Source: an uncultured Saprospiraceae bacterium
Lineage (GTDB): Bacteria > Bacteroidota > Bacteroidia > Chitinophagales > Saprospiraceae
Assembly: GCA_937969415.1 (NCBI GenBank)
Contig: CALBWK010000180.1
Location: 1-50,083, forward strand
Reading direction: 5' to 3'
DNA length: 50,083 nt
Part shown: piece after piece, positions 17,688-25,973 of the stretch
Layout of the letters: each line of letters begins with the position of its first letter
Position numbering within the stretch: position 1 is the first letter of the stretch
Translations under genes and position numbers: made by a program
Notes under the pieces: generated by a model
The model's database searches: none
Seen by the model: only the letters and a program-made list of their open reading frames with translations
Told to the model about the DNA's origin: nothing

Positions 17688-18362
17688 TTAACTTATGACG
17701 ATTTCACCATAATGTCCTTGGATGGTGACTGCGATCTCTGAGGTAGGTGCTGGAGTGAATCTATAGTCCGTTCCAAGCAAAGTCGAAAGAGTAGCTTCCA
17801 GTTCTGGGTTCTGTGGAGACTTGAGCACGATACTTTTGAGAAGACAGCTGCCTTCTCTTAATCCATCGCAAGGATGTGTCTCACTACTCGACCAATCTAT
17901 CACAAAAGGCACGAGTTCAACTAAAGGAGCTGATTGAGGTAGGATCATTTGCCAAGACAATTGCAATCCTGAAGAATTGACCCTAGACCCTTCGGCTCGT
18001 TGAGCAAGGTCTATGTCGTAGTGTCCTATTGTATTTTGGTCTGCTATGAGATCATCAGATTTCAGCGCCCAACGCGTTACCGAAGGCCTTTCGATCAGAT
18101 CTATACCCATCCAGCGATTCGTGCTTACCTCTTTGTTATTAGGGTCCACAGCCAATAGCTCTAGATAACATTTGTCTCCTAGATCTAACAGTGCATTATG
18201 TGTGCCCTTAGTCAGATGACGACCACCATAGACCGGCCTGACGCCTAATCGTTTTTCGATATCAATTATAGCCGCTTCTAAGTTCGGCACACAATACACA
18301 ATATGATCTATGGCTCTTTTTCCAATTTTCAACTTCAGACACTTTCGTTTTGTCCTAGACAC
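17688..18362 (-). CDS. VOC/glyoxalase-like domain protein
   Basis: 224 residues with the glyoxalase_3-like vicinal-oxygen-chelate fold: AIDHIVYCVPNLEAAIIDIEKRLGVRPVYGG at the N terminus, LGDKCYLELLAVDP, and a second half ending in EIAVTIQGHYGEIVI. The function within this large fold is not known. The GTG at 18362 overlaps the amine oxidase by 28 bp; a TTG at 18332 would start two bases after that gene's stop and remove a very basic leader (SRTKRKCLK), so the true start is uncertain. Either way it is tightly coupled to the amine oxidase and probably acts in the same process. Confidence 0.75.
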   Translation of the reverse strand: MSRTKRKCLKLKIGKRAIDHIVYCVPNLEAAIIDIEKRLGVRPVYGGRHLTKGTHNALLDLGDKCYLELLAVDPNNKEVSTNRWMGIDLIERPSVTRWALKSDDLIADQNTIGHYDIDLAQRAEGSRVNSSGLQLSWQMILPQSAPLVELVPFVIDWSSSETHPCDGLREGSCLLKSIVLKSPQNPELEATLSTLLGTDYRFTPAPTSEIAVTIQGHYGEIVIS

Positions 18363-19402
18363 AGGTCGCTTGCCCTGTAGCCACTAATAATGGCACCTTC
18401 CATATACCCAGGAAAAGTTGGTGACGTTTCAGTACCTGAGATTATCAATTGGCCATCCAGATACGCCATACCAAATACTGCGTGACCATTATTTTGATGT
18501 GGAAGGATATGTTCTTTATAGGGAGTATGTGTATAAGGCTCATTCTTCCAGACTGTCTCTTCGTAATGGAGGTAATCGCTAACTATATCTCCATAATACT
18601 TAGTCAGCTGCCTTAGTATAAGTTGCAGTCGCTCGTCCTTGGTGAGTCCGAAATAATTTCCATTTAGAAAGCCCATCAATGCATAAGTATCCTCAATGGA
18701 ATTAGAGTGATCATATAGTTCAGGTACAGGCCCTACATTGCTAAACATAGTCCCGGAGGTATTCTTTTCTTTCCAAAAGGGAGCAGCATAACTCAGTGCA
18801 ATTTTTATGGACTCCCCCATCCAGGTGTGTGTATTATCACATAATTCCATAAAGCTAGTGGGTAGATCTGGCTTGCACTTTATCGTATTAACGAAAAGAT
18901 GTGGCGGTAACGTAGAAATTATCTTATCTGCCTGGACAGAACCTTTAGGCCCTGAAGCGATAAGCTTGTCACCGATTTGTTCTATTGCTTCTATTGGATG
19001 ATCTAAAAGTATATTCTCTGCGGGCAGCTGACTAGCCAAAGCTTCAATGAGAGTATAACTGCCTTTTCTGATTCTTAAAGATGGCTCTGGATTAGGTGGT
19101 AACGTAGCTAGATAAGGTGGGCTGGTTGATATTGCCTCATATATAGCTTTGTCTCCTATCAGCTGTGGGAAGACCTTTATATCCATCTCAATCAGCAGGT
19201 CATTAAGCACAGTATGCTTAGCACCTAGCCAGGTCGCCCCCATCTCCATTGTCGGTCCTTGATCGTAACTTACCGTATGGATTCTACCACCGAGACGATC
19301 ACGAGCTTCTACGATAAGTACCTTTCTGCGATTTTGGTGCAACCTAAGTGCCGACACCAGCCCTGAGAGGCCTCCGCCAATAATTAAAATGTCTGTCTCC
19401 AT
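18335..19402 (-). CDS. FAD-dependent amine oxidase family protein
   Basis: 355 residues, somewhat short for flavin amine oxidases (often 420-450). The N-terminal dinucleotide fold has DILIIGGGLSGLVSA (GxGxxG, residues 8-13 region), the ribose-binding Glu in VLIVEARDRLGGRIHT and the GATWLGAKH motif. The C terminus retains LIISGTETSPTFPGYMEGAIISGYRASD, the FAD-binding GxE..GY.EGA.SG.RAA signature. It may oxidise an amine or a carotenoid-like substrate; no substrate residues can be assigned. It is the first gene of a two-gene unit with the VOC protein. Confidence 0.88.
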   Translation of the reverse strand: METDILIIGGGLSGLVSALRLHQNRRKVLIVEARDRLGGRIHTVSYDQGPTMEMGATWLGAKHTVLNDLLIEMDIKVFPQLIGDKAIYEAISTSPPYLATLPPNPEPSLRIRKGSYTLIEALASQLPAENILLDHPIEAIEQIGDKLIASGPKGSVQADKIISTLPPHLFVNTIKCKPDLPTSFMELCDNTHTWMGESIKIALSYAAPFWKEKNTSGTMFSNVGPVPELYDHSNSIEDTYALMGFLNGNYFGLTKDERLQLILRQLTKYYGDIVSDYLHYEETVWKNEPYTHTPYKEHILPHQNNGHAVFGMAYLDGQLIISGTETSPTFPGYMEGAIISGYRASDLCLGQNESV

Positions 19403-19436
19403 TCCAAGTAAAATTAGGGTATGATTTCTAACATTA

Positions 19437-19468
19437 ATAAAAAAAACCCAAATCCTAAGATTCAGGTT
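19437..19468 (-). terminator. Terminator of tRNA-Leu
   Basis: On the minus strand a 10-bp stem AACCTGAATC / GATTTGGGTT (two G-T pairs), loop TTAG, then eight or more T residues. It begins 18 bp after the tRNA 3' end. Confidence 0.85.
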
Positions 19469-19485
19469 TTAATGTTAGTTTCTTG

Positions 19486-19569
19486 TACCGGTGGGGGGAC
19501 TCGAACCCCCACGCAATTGCTTGCATTGGATTTTGAATCCAACGTGTCTACCAATTCCACCACACCGGC
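19486..19569 (-). tRNA. tRNA-Leu (anticodon CAA)
   Basis: The 84-nt minus-strand sequence folds as a class II tRNA: acceptor GCCGGTG / CACCGGT (first pair G-U) with discriminator A, D arm with GGTAGAC, anticodon arm TTGGA-TTCAAAA-TCCAA giving anticodon CAA for UUG codons, a long variable arm (TGCAAGC..TTGCG), and T arm GGGGGTTCGAGTCCCCC. The CCA end is not encoded. The large variable arm and A discriminator agree with leucine. Confidence 0.95.
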
Positions 19570-19659
19570 GTTATGTGTCACAAATATTATGAAAATCTAA
19601 ATACCATACTGCGACTAGCATCAATTTATCTGATTTAATAATTCCTTCATAGAATAATT

Positions 19660-19667
19660 TAGCTTTG
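19660..19667 (+). promoter_or_regulatory. -7 element of the efflux operon
   Basis: TAGCTTTG matches TAnnTTTG, 41 bp upstream of the tolC-like ATG. No convincing TTTG lies at -33, so this is a tentative site. Confidence 0.4.
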
Positions 19668-19708
19668 AAGACATATAAAACCCAATCTTCATCTAACAGA
19701 ACCAGCGT

Positions 19709-21133
19709 ATGATGACCTACATAAAGATAATTCTTCTACTTGCAGTAAGCCTTTCCTGTGTAACAATACAGGCTCAACGTACCTTGGACTTAGAGGGTTG
19801 TGTTAAGGAAGCTGTCAGCAAAAGCATCTTAGTCAATCGGGGTGAATTGAATATCGAAAACTCGAAAATCACCCTAGATCAAGCCACACAAGCCAGATAT
19901 CCTAATCTCAATGGTAGCAGCTCTGTCTACTGGAACTTTGGTAGAACCATAGACCCAACATCGAATGATTTTATCACAGAAAGGTTCTTTTCCAATAATT
20001 ATGGAATTAACACCGGAATGGTGCTATTCAATGGATTCAGAATAAAGAACAATATCGAGAAAAGTGAATTGGACTTGCAGGCGGCTGAATCTGATAATCA
20101 ACAAGTTATACAAGATATAGCGCTACAAGCTGCCTTGGCCTACCTCAATGTTATGTTCACTCAGGAGAGCATAAATATCTCTAAACAGCAACTAGAGCTT
20201 AACAAGAACCAATTAGCTCAAGTCAAGAAGTCGATAAGTGCGGGTGCTCTTGCGGCTGCAGAGGCGCTCAACGTAGAGGCTCAGATCGCACAAAGCGAAT
20301 CAACTGTCATCGTCGCAGAAAACAATTATCAATTAGCCCTATTTCAACTTAAGCAACTTCTGAGAATACCTCCCTCAGAGGAGATAGAAGTCACGATACC
20401 AGAAAATGTCACTGTCGATACAGATCCATTTCTTATAAACTATGATGACATCGTAGCTCAAGCGGTTAAAAACCGACACGACTTAGTAGCGGCACAGCTC
20501 AGAACCGAAAGTGCTAGTCTAGATACAGATATTGCTAAATCGGGCTACTACCCTAGTCTTAGACTGATAGGTAACATAGGCACCAACTTTTCTAATCAAG
20601 CCAGAGAAATTGTGGGCTTTCAACAAGAACTCAGAGAAACAGAATTTATTATAAACCAGATGCCTGTCACAATAGGTCAAAATATAGATATTCCCATATT
20701 CGAGAATTCTAGTTTTGGAAGTCAATTAGATAACTTTCTTTCTTATGGCTTTGGTCTATCCCTGAATATACCCATCTACAACAATGGTATAAACAAAGCA
20801 AATGTGCAGAGAGCCGAGCTAGGGATCAAAAACCAAGAACTCACTCAAAGACAATTGCTAGAGAGTTTTCAATTAACCTTGCAACAAGCTCTTGCCGATG
20901 CTAGAGCTGCAAAGAGAAAACTGGATGCTTCAGAAAAAAGTCTAGAAGCTCAAAAGAAAGCCTTTGACAATCTATCCAAAAGATATGCCATCGGCAGTGC
21001 AAATTCGTTTGAATGGGAGAATCAAAAGTCTCAATTAGAACAAGCAGAACTCAACCAAATTATTGACAAATATGACTACCTGTTTAAAATAAAAGTCATA
21101 GAATTTTATCTCGGAAAACCACTAAAGCTCTAA
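19709..21133 (+). CDS. TolC-family outer-membrane efflux protein
   Basis: 474 residues with signal peptide (MMTYIKIILLLAVSLSCVTIQAQ). The two-fold repeated outer-membrane efflux protein architecture is seen: LEGCVKEAVSKSILVNRGELNIENSKITLDQA in the first half, and RHDLVAAQLRTESASLDTDIAKSGYYPSLRL with GLSLNIPIYNNGINKANVQRAELGIK in the second. It forms a trimeric outer-membrane exit duct with a periplasmic alpha-helical tunnel. One base separates it from the adaptor gene, so they are cotranslated partners. Confidence 0.93.
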   Translation: MMTYIKIILLLAVSLSCVTIQAQRTLDLEGCVKEAVSKSILVNRGELNIENSKITLDQATQARYPNLNGSSSVYWNFGRTIDPTSNDFITERFFSNNYGINTGMVLFNGFRIKNNIEKSELDLQAAESDNQQVIQDIALQAALAYLNVMFTQESINISKQQLELNKNQLAQVKKSISAGALAAAEALNVEAQIAQSESTVIVAENNYQLALFQLKQLLRIPPSEEIEVTIPENVTVDTDPFLINYDDIVAQAVKNRHDLVAAQLRTESASLDTDIAKSGYYPSLRLIGNIGTNFSNQAREIVGFQQELRETEFIINQMPVTIGQNIDIPIFENSSFGSQLDNFLSYGFGLSLNIPIYNNGINKANVQRAELGIKNQELTQRQLLESFQLTLQQALADARAAKRKLDASEKSLEAQKKAFDNLSKRYAIGSANSFEWENQKSQLEQAELNQIIDKYDYLFKIKVIEFYLGKPLKL

Positions 21134-21134
21134 T

Positions 21135-22517
21135 ATGTCCACTAAAGCTAAAAAGAAAAAATCACGCAAAGGATTTTGGTTCTTTATGATTCTTTTGTTG
21201 CTATTTGCAGCTGTTGTAGGCTTAGCCTTTTATAAAAAATCACAAGAACCCAAAGGAGTTCCTGTCGAATTTGACACAGTCAAAAAAAGAACAATAGACG
21301 AAAAGGTATCTGCCTCTGGAAGAATCTTTCCAGAAAAAGAAGTTAAGATAAGTTCTGACGTCTCAGGAGAAATTGTAGAATTGTATGTAATGGAGGGAGA
21401 TAGTGTACGAGCTGGCCAGTTACTAGCCAAGATAGATCCAGAAGCATACGTATCTGCAGTACAAAGAGGCGAAGCCAACGTAAGTGGTGCCAAAGCGCAA
21501 CTCGCTGTAACAAAGAGCACCAGAGAATCGAGTATCGCACAAAAAGAACAAATCCAATCACAACTCACCAATGCTCAAAAAATACTGGATCGTAATAAGC
21601 AATTGCTTACAGATGGAATAATTTCCCAAGCAGATTACGATCAAGCATCGACTAGTGTTGACAACCTACAAGCCAATCTGCGCTCTGCTGAGGCGAGCAT
21701 CAGGTCAGCTGAAGAGAACATTAAAGGGTCTGAATTTAGTATAGAAAGTGCCCAAGCCACCCTCAAGGAATTAAAAACCAATCTGGGCAGGACTACCATA
21801 AAAGCTCCTGTGGGAGGGATCATCTCCAGCCTGAGTGTAGAGCAAGGAGAGAGAGTAGTAGGAACAATACAAATGACAGGTACAGAGATGATGCGAATCG
21901 CCAATCTCAACTCTATGGAAGTCCAAGTCGATGTATCAGAAAACGATATCGTAAGAGTCAAGTTGGGCGATAAAGTAGATGTAGAAGTCGATGCCTATCT
22001 TGATGAAAAAATAATGGGAACCGTATCAGAAATTGCCAATAGTGCCTCAAATATCACAGGAGCAGCGGCTGCACTCAATACTGACCAAGTCACTAATTTT
22101 GCTGTCAAGATTAGGTTAGATGCTAATTCTTATAAGAAGCTGATAACACCAAAGCAAAAGTATCCATTCAGGCCCGGGATGTCTGCCTCAGTGGACATCT
22201 ATACTAATCAGGCAAAAGATGTCATCACCATTCCTATCCAAGCTGTAACCGCTAAGGAAATCGATGAAGATGAGGACAAGAAAGAAACTGAAAAATCAGA
22301 TGAGGAATTCAAAGAAATAGTCTTTGTGCATTCTGCCGATACTGTAGATATGAGAGAAGTCAAGACTGGCATCCAAGACGACGAATTCATCCAAGTACTT
22401 AGTGGATTAGAACTAGATGAGGAAATTGTAAAAGGCCCATACTCCGCTGTTGCCACAAAGCTGAAACAGGGATCAGAAGTGACCAAAAAGAAGGAGCGGA
22501 AGAAAAAGAAAGACTAG
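21135..22517 (+). CDS. HlyD/MacA-type membrane fusion protein (efflux adaptor)
   Basis: 460 residues: cytoplasmic basic tail, one membrane segment (FWFFMILLLLFAAVVGLAFY, about 14-33), lipoyl half-motif GEIVELYVMEGDSVRAGQLLAKIDP, a long coiled-coil hairpin with AQ-rich helices (about 120-205), second lipoyl half LGRTTIKAPVGGIISSLSVEQGERV, beta-barrel domain, and an acidic then Lys-rich C terminus. The layout is that of MacA-like adaptors that normally couple an ABC permease (MacB) to TolC. No pump gene follows; the next gene is a glycosyltransferase-like protein 10 bp downstream. Confidence 0.92.
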   Translation: MSTKAKKKKSRKGFWFFMILLLLFAAVVGLAFYKKSQEPKGVPVEFDTVKKRTIDEKVSASGRIFPEKEVKISSDVSGEIVELYVMEGDSVRAGQLLAKIDPEAYVSAVQRGEANVSGAKAQLAVTKSTRESSIAQKEQIQSQLTNAQKILDRNKQLLTDGIISQADYDQASTSVDNLQANLRSAEASIRSAEENIKGSEFSIESAQATLKELKTNLGRTTIKAPVGGIISSLSVEQGERVVGTIQMTGTEMMRIANLNSMEVQVDVSENDIVRVKLGDKVDVEVDAYLDEKIMGTVSEIANSASNITGAAAALNTDQVTNFAVKIRLDANSYKKLITPKQKYPFRPGMSASVDIYTNQAKDVITIPIQAVTAKEIDEDEDKKETEKSDEEFKEIVFVHSADTVDMREVKTGIQDDEFIQVLSGLELDEEIVKGPYSAVATKLKQGSEVTKKKERKKKKD

Positions 22518-22527
22518 CTTTGTCTCG

Positions 22528-23133
22528 ATGGAAAAGAAGCGTTCTGGTCTCATAATATTTATTAAAAATCCTGTTGCAGGCAAGGTCAAAACAAGACTTG
22601 CAGCCACTATTGGCAATCAACGAGCTCTAGGTGTGTACCTTAACTTAATGCAACATACGAGAGACGTCGCTCTAGCTGCTTCTGTTAACAGACATCTATT
22701 TTACGATCAAGAATTAAACACTGAAGATGCTTGGTCTAATCAAGACTTCATAAAGGATGTGCAAGTAAGTGGTGACCTTGGCAAGCGTATGGAGGCTGCA
22801 TTCCGAACAGTATTAAGCAGAAACTCCAAAGCTGTAATCATCGGCAGCGACTGCCCTGAAATAACTCCTGAAATCATTGCCTCTGCCTTTAACAGACTGG
22901 ACCTTGCGGACATTGTTATAGGCCCTACTTATGATGGAGGTTACTATCTATTAGGTATGAAGACCTTGCACACTGAATTATTTACTGAGATGACGTGGAG
23001 CACTGAGACTGTCTATACCGACACGATCAATAGAATCAAAGCAAAAGGGCTGCTCTACAGTGTCTGCCCTACACTCTCCGATATGGACAACGAAGATGAT
23101 CTCAACAAGTTTCCTCGATTCAATCTAAGCTAG
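22528..23133 (+). CDS. DUF2064 / TIGR04282-type glycosyltransferase
   Basis: 201 residues with the nucleotidyl/glycosyltransferase-A-like signatures of the DUF2064 family: KNPVAGKVKTRLA (13-25), IIGSDCPEI (104-112) and IGPTYDGGYYLLG (131-143). Family members are cytosolic and often occur with other cofactor or sugar modification genes; the exact reaction is not settled. It follows the adaptor gene by 10 bp and so is probably cotranscribed, although a functional link with efflux is not obvious. Its last four bases overlap the convergent TonB receptor gene. Confidence 0.85.
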   Translation: MEKKRSGLIIFIKNPVAGKVKTRLAATIGNQRALGVYLNLMQHTRDVALAASVNRHLFYDQELNTEDAWSNQDFIKDVQVSGDLGKRMEAAFRTVLSRNSKAVIIGSDCPEITPEIIASAFNRLDLADIVIGPTYDGGYYLLGMKTLHTELFTEMTWSTETVYTDTINRIKAKGLLYSVCPTLSDMDNEDDLNKFPRFNLS

Positions 23134-24989
23134 AAGTCTAGCTTAGCACCAGCGCTCAACCATCTTCCTGGCATCTCTACAAGATTGGTTTCTCTGTAGA
23201 TTTTATCAAATATATTATTTGCTCTAGCGAAGAAAGTGGTGCTTCCGAACTCTGCAGACAAGTAAGCATTGACGGTCATATAATCTTCCAGTGAAACTCT
23301 ATCATTATATTTAAGGATAACATTAAGCGATACCGGCCCCACACTAAAATTAGGACTGATAACAAACTGGTGTCTCAAGTTCTCCAATTCGTTTCTTGAA
23401 AAAGCAAAATCAGTTTCCTCGAAGGTTGCATCAAGAAATGTATACCCAAATCTAACTGAGTTGATGAATTTTATATTCTCAAAATTATATCGTGTACTTA
23501 AGTCTAAACCAAGGTAAGTTGCAGTATTGAAGTTGTCAGGCATCCACCTGTCCATTTCATTGATTCGAAACCAATCAATCTGATCCGTCGCTTGTCTAGA
23601 GAATATACTTGCTTGTAAATTGAAATTTTTGGCTACTTTCTTAACTCCTAACTCCATCGTAAAGGCACTCTCTTTTTCCAGATTAGGATTACCGGCGCTA
23701 CCACTATCTTGATAGTACAAGTCCGTAAAGGTAGGTACTCGAGTCGTCCAGCCCACATTGGCAAATAGCTTGTAGTTATTATTCAATGCATAGCCTACAT
23801 CCAACCCTGGTAAAAAACTTAGGTCTTCACCCTGAACTTGTAAGACCAAGACACCTGGCGTAACATCTAGTTTTTCGTCAGCAAACAGAAATCTATTCTC
23901 GATATGTATCCCAACTTGGTTTCTAGTATGCAATCCATTTCCTTCACCATCCTTGAGATTAGAGCTATCGAGATGAAGATAATTGTACTCTACCCCGACA
24001 CCCAACTGTCCAAGTGAATGAGACTTAGAGAGATGTACTTCTCCAGTTACAACTTGCGTTGTATGAAAATTTTGAAAGATGTCTGGATTAGCTCTATCAA
24101 ACTGCCAGTTGTCTTTATTTCTCCTATAACTTACCCTTGGCTTAATCCGCCAGTCACCTTTATTTATTTGGCTTCCTAAGCTCACAAAACTTGTCACTAC
24201 TTCTTCATACTGCTCAGTAAAAGTTTCTCGTCCATAAAAGCCATTACCTCCAAATTTTCTATCGACGTGACCAGCCATCAAGTCTAAAGCAACATCTCCT
24301 AAATCCAGTTGAGATTGGTAAAAAACATTTGCTATTTCATAATCCGTATTATATCGGTATCCATCTGAGGTATTATAAGCTCCAGAGAGGGTTTGCTTGT
24401 ATTTCCCTGTAGGCACAGAAACAGAAGCGAATATATTGGCCATACCGAATTCTCCATATTCACCCATCAATGATACTGCCCGCTCGTCTTGAGCTTTGGT
24501 CACTATATTAATAGCACCTGCAAAAGCATTCTGGCCGTAAATCCTTGCTGCTGGCCCTTTGATAATTTCTATTCTTTCTATAGCAGCGACACTAACAGGA
24601 ACATTCATCATATGGTGTCCAGTTTGCGGATCGAGTAATCGAACGCCATTCAATAGAATCAAGGTCTGCTCAAAGGTGCCCCCTCGAATACTAACATCTG
24701 CCTGTACTCCATTGACACCTCGTTGTCTAAGATCAACTCCTGCAACAGTTTGCAATAGCTCATTGATGCTCGCTGGGTTGAGTTGGGTAATATCATTTCT
24801 CGTTATGAGTTCTATATTTCTTGAATTGTCAGAAAAAGGGAGAGAAAGGCGATTCTCTTGGATAATCAGTGTCTGGATATTGTCCTCTAGTAAGCTATCT
24901 AAAGTAGCATCTAGGACTTGTGTACCGCTCTGAGCAGAGAGGCCGGTAACTGTAAGTAAAAAAATCAAGAATACTCTCACGCGATTCAA
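23130..24989 (-). CDS. BtuB-like TonB-dependent outer-membrane receptor
   Basis: 619 residues. Signal peptide VRVFLIFLLTVTGLSAQ; then the plug domain (NDITQLNPASINELLQTVAGVDLRQRG, ADVSIRGGTFEQTLILLNGV, IERIEIIKGPAARIYGQNAFAGAINIVTK) and a 22-strand barrel ending in the aromatic C terminus (SAGAKLDF). The size and plug resemble vitamin B12/siderophore receptors (COG4206) rather than SusC. No ATG is available: the frame opens at TTG 24989, and GTG at 24980 is the other candidate. No cobalamin riboswitch is visible upstream, so the substrate is open. Monocistronic. Confidence 0.88.
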   Translation of the reverse strand: MNRVRVFLIFLLTVTGLSAQSGTQVLDATLDSLLEDNIQTLIIQENRLSLPFSDNSRNIELITRNDITQLNPASINELLQTVAGVDLRQRGVNGVQADVSIRGGTFEQTLILLNGVRLLDPQTGHHMMNVPVSVAAIERIEIIKGPAARIYGQNAFAGAINIVTKAQDERAVSLMGEYGEFGMANIFASVSVPTGKYKQTLSGAYNTSDGYRYNTDYEIANVFYQSQLDLGDVALDLMAGHVDRKFGGNGFYGRETFTEQYEEVVTSFVSLGSQINKGDWRIKPRVSYRRNKDNWQFDRANPDIFQNFHTTQVVTGEVHLSKSHSLGQLGVGVEYNYLHLDSSNLKDGEGNGLHTRNQVGIHIENRFLFADEKLDVTPGVLVLQVQGEDLSFLPGLDVGYALNNNYKLFANVGWTTRVPTFTDLYYQDSGSAGNPNLEKESAFTMELGVKKVAKNFNLQASIFSRQATDQIDWFRINEMDRWMPDNFNTATYLGLDLSTRYNFENIKFINSVRFGYTFLDATFEETDFAFSRNELENLRHQFVISPNFSVGPVSLNVILKYNDRVSLEDYMTVNAYLSAEFGSTTFFARANNIFDKIYRETNLVEMPGRWLSAGAKLDF

Positions 24990-25043
24990 TTTTAGGTCGG
25001 CGAATGTAGTTAAATCGAAAGAATATGAGTGAGAAAAGAATTA

Positions 25044-25083
25044 TAAGTCCATAGTTATTGCACTGCAATGACATATGGACTTA
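25044..25083 (-). terminator. Hairpin after the MscS gene
   Basis: Perfect 10-bp inverted repeat TAAGTCCATA / TATGGACTTA enclosing a second small palindrome (TTGCA-C-TGCAA). On the minus strand it is followed by a T-rich stretch (TTATAATTCTTTTC). It lies between the MscS stop and the TonB receptor gene; a terminator is likely. Confidence 0.6.
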
Positions 25084-25098
25084 CAAATCTAGAGACTT

Positions 25099-25935
25099 TT
25101 AATTTTTTGACATATTGATGTCAATAGTTTGGTAAGGAATACCTATATCGTGCTTGTCAAATTGCTTTTTGACATTCTCTTGCATATAAAATAAAGTATC
25201 CCAATAGTGTTCGCTTTTACAGAAAGGTCTTGTCGCCAGATTGACAGAACTATCCGCTAATTCTGCAACTACAACACCTTGTGCTGGCACAGATAAGATA
25301 TATGGACAATCTCTTCCCACCTCAAGAATAATTTCTCTTGCCTTATCGATATCATCATCATAACCAATGCCAAAAGTCAACTCAACACCGACCTCTCCTT
25401 GACCTGAAATATTAGTTATATCGTTGCCAGTTACATTACTGTTTGAAATAATAATTCTCTTATTGTCTAAGGTTTTTAGCGTTGTATTAAAGGCAGTAAT
25501 CGCATCTACGGTTCCCGTCTGACCTCCGCCGATGGTTACCAAATCTCCCACCTTAAAAGGCTTAAAAATCATCAACATAACACCCGAAGCAACGTGCCCC
25601 AAAGTTCCGTTGAGTGCCATACCGATGCCCACCATTAGAGCACTGAATATGGCTATAAAGGAAGTAGTGTTAACGCCGAACATACTTGCTACAGAAAGGA
25701 GTAGCATTATCTTCAGGCCTATACTTATCAGTGATGATAAAAATCTTGATAATGAAAGATCCATTCCAGAAGCCGCAATAGCTTTTGTAGAAAAAGCAAC
25801 TATCCTTTTGATTATCCAGAATCCGATAATCAGTGTAATGATGGCTAGCAAAACTTTAGGAGCATAGCCGATAGCCATATCAATTCCCTTATCTAGATAG
25901 CCCGTACCGTTCTGTAAAAAATTGTCTTCGTCCAT
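25099..25935 (-). CDS. Small-conductance mechanosensitive channel, MscS family
   Basis: 278 residues, near the length of E. coli MscS (286). Three membrane segments: VLLAIITLIIGFWIIKRIVAF (about 29-49), IGLKIMLLLSVASMFG (about 70-86), and TM3 with the Gly/Ala-rich pore helix FIAIFSALMVGIGMALNGTLGHVASGVMLMIF (about 92-123). The beta domain FKVGDLVTIGGGQTGTVDAI and NSNVTGNDITN follow. It opens under membrane tension to release solutes during osmotic downshock. Monocistronic. Confidence 0.95.
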   Translation of the reverse strand: MDEDNFLQNGTGYLDKGIDMAIGYAPKVLLAIITLIIGFWIIKRIVAFSTKAIAASGMDLSLSRFLSSLISIGLKIMLLLSVASMFGVNTTSFIAIFSALMVGIGMALNGTLGHVASGVMLMIFKPFKVGDLVTIGGGQTGTVDAITAFNTTLKTLDNKRIIISNSNVTGNDITNISGQGEVGVELTFGIGYDDDIDKAREIILEVGRDCPYILSVPAQGVVVAELADSSVNLATRPFCKSEHYWDTLFYMQENVKKQFDKHDIGIPYQTIDINMSKN

Positions 25936-25973
25936 AATATTTTTCTATTGGTTAAGTGGTTAATTAATCTTTA

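Noticed and set aside
19403-19708. Integration site or mobile element at tRNA-Leu
   Set aside because: No integrase, no repeated tRNA 3' end and no change in gene content around the tRNA were seen.
24990-25098. Cobalamin riboswitch before the BtuB-like receptor
   Set aside because: The upstream region is about 110 bp, lacks a B12-box-like sequence, and contains only the hairpin assigned to the preceding gene.
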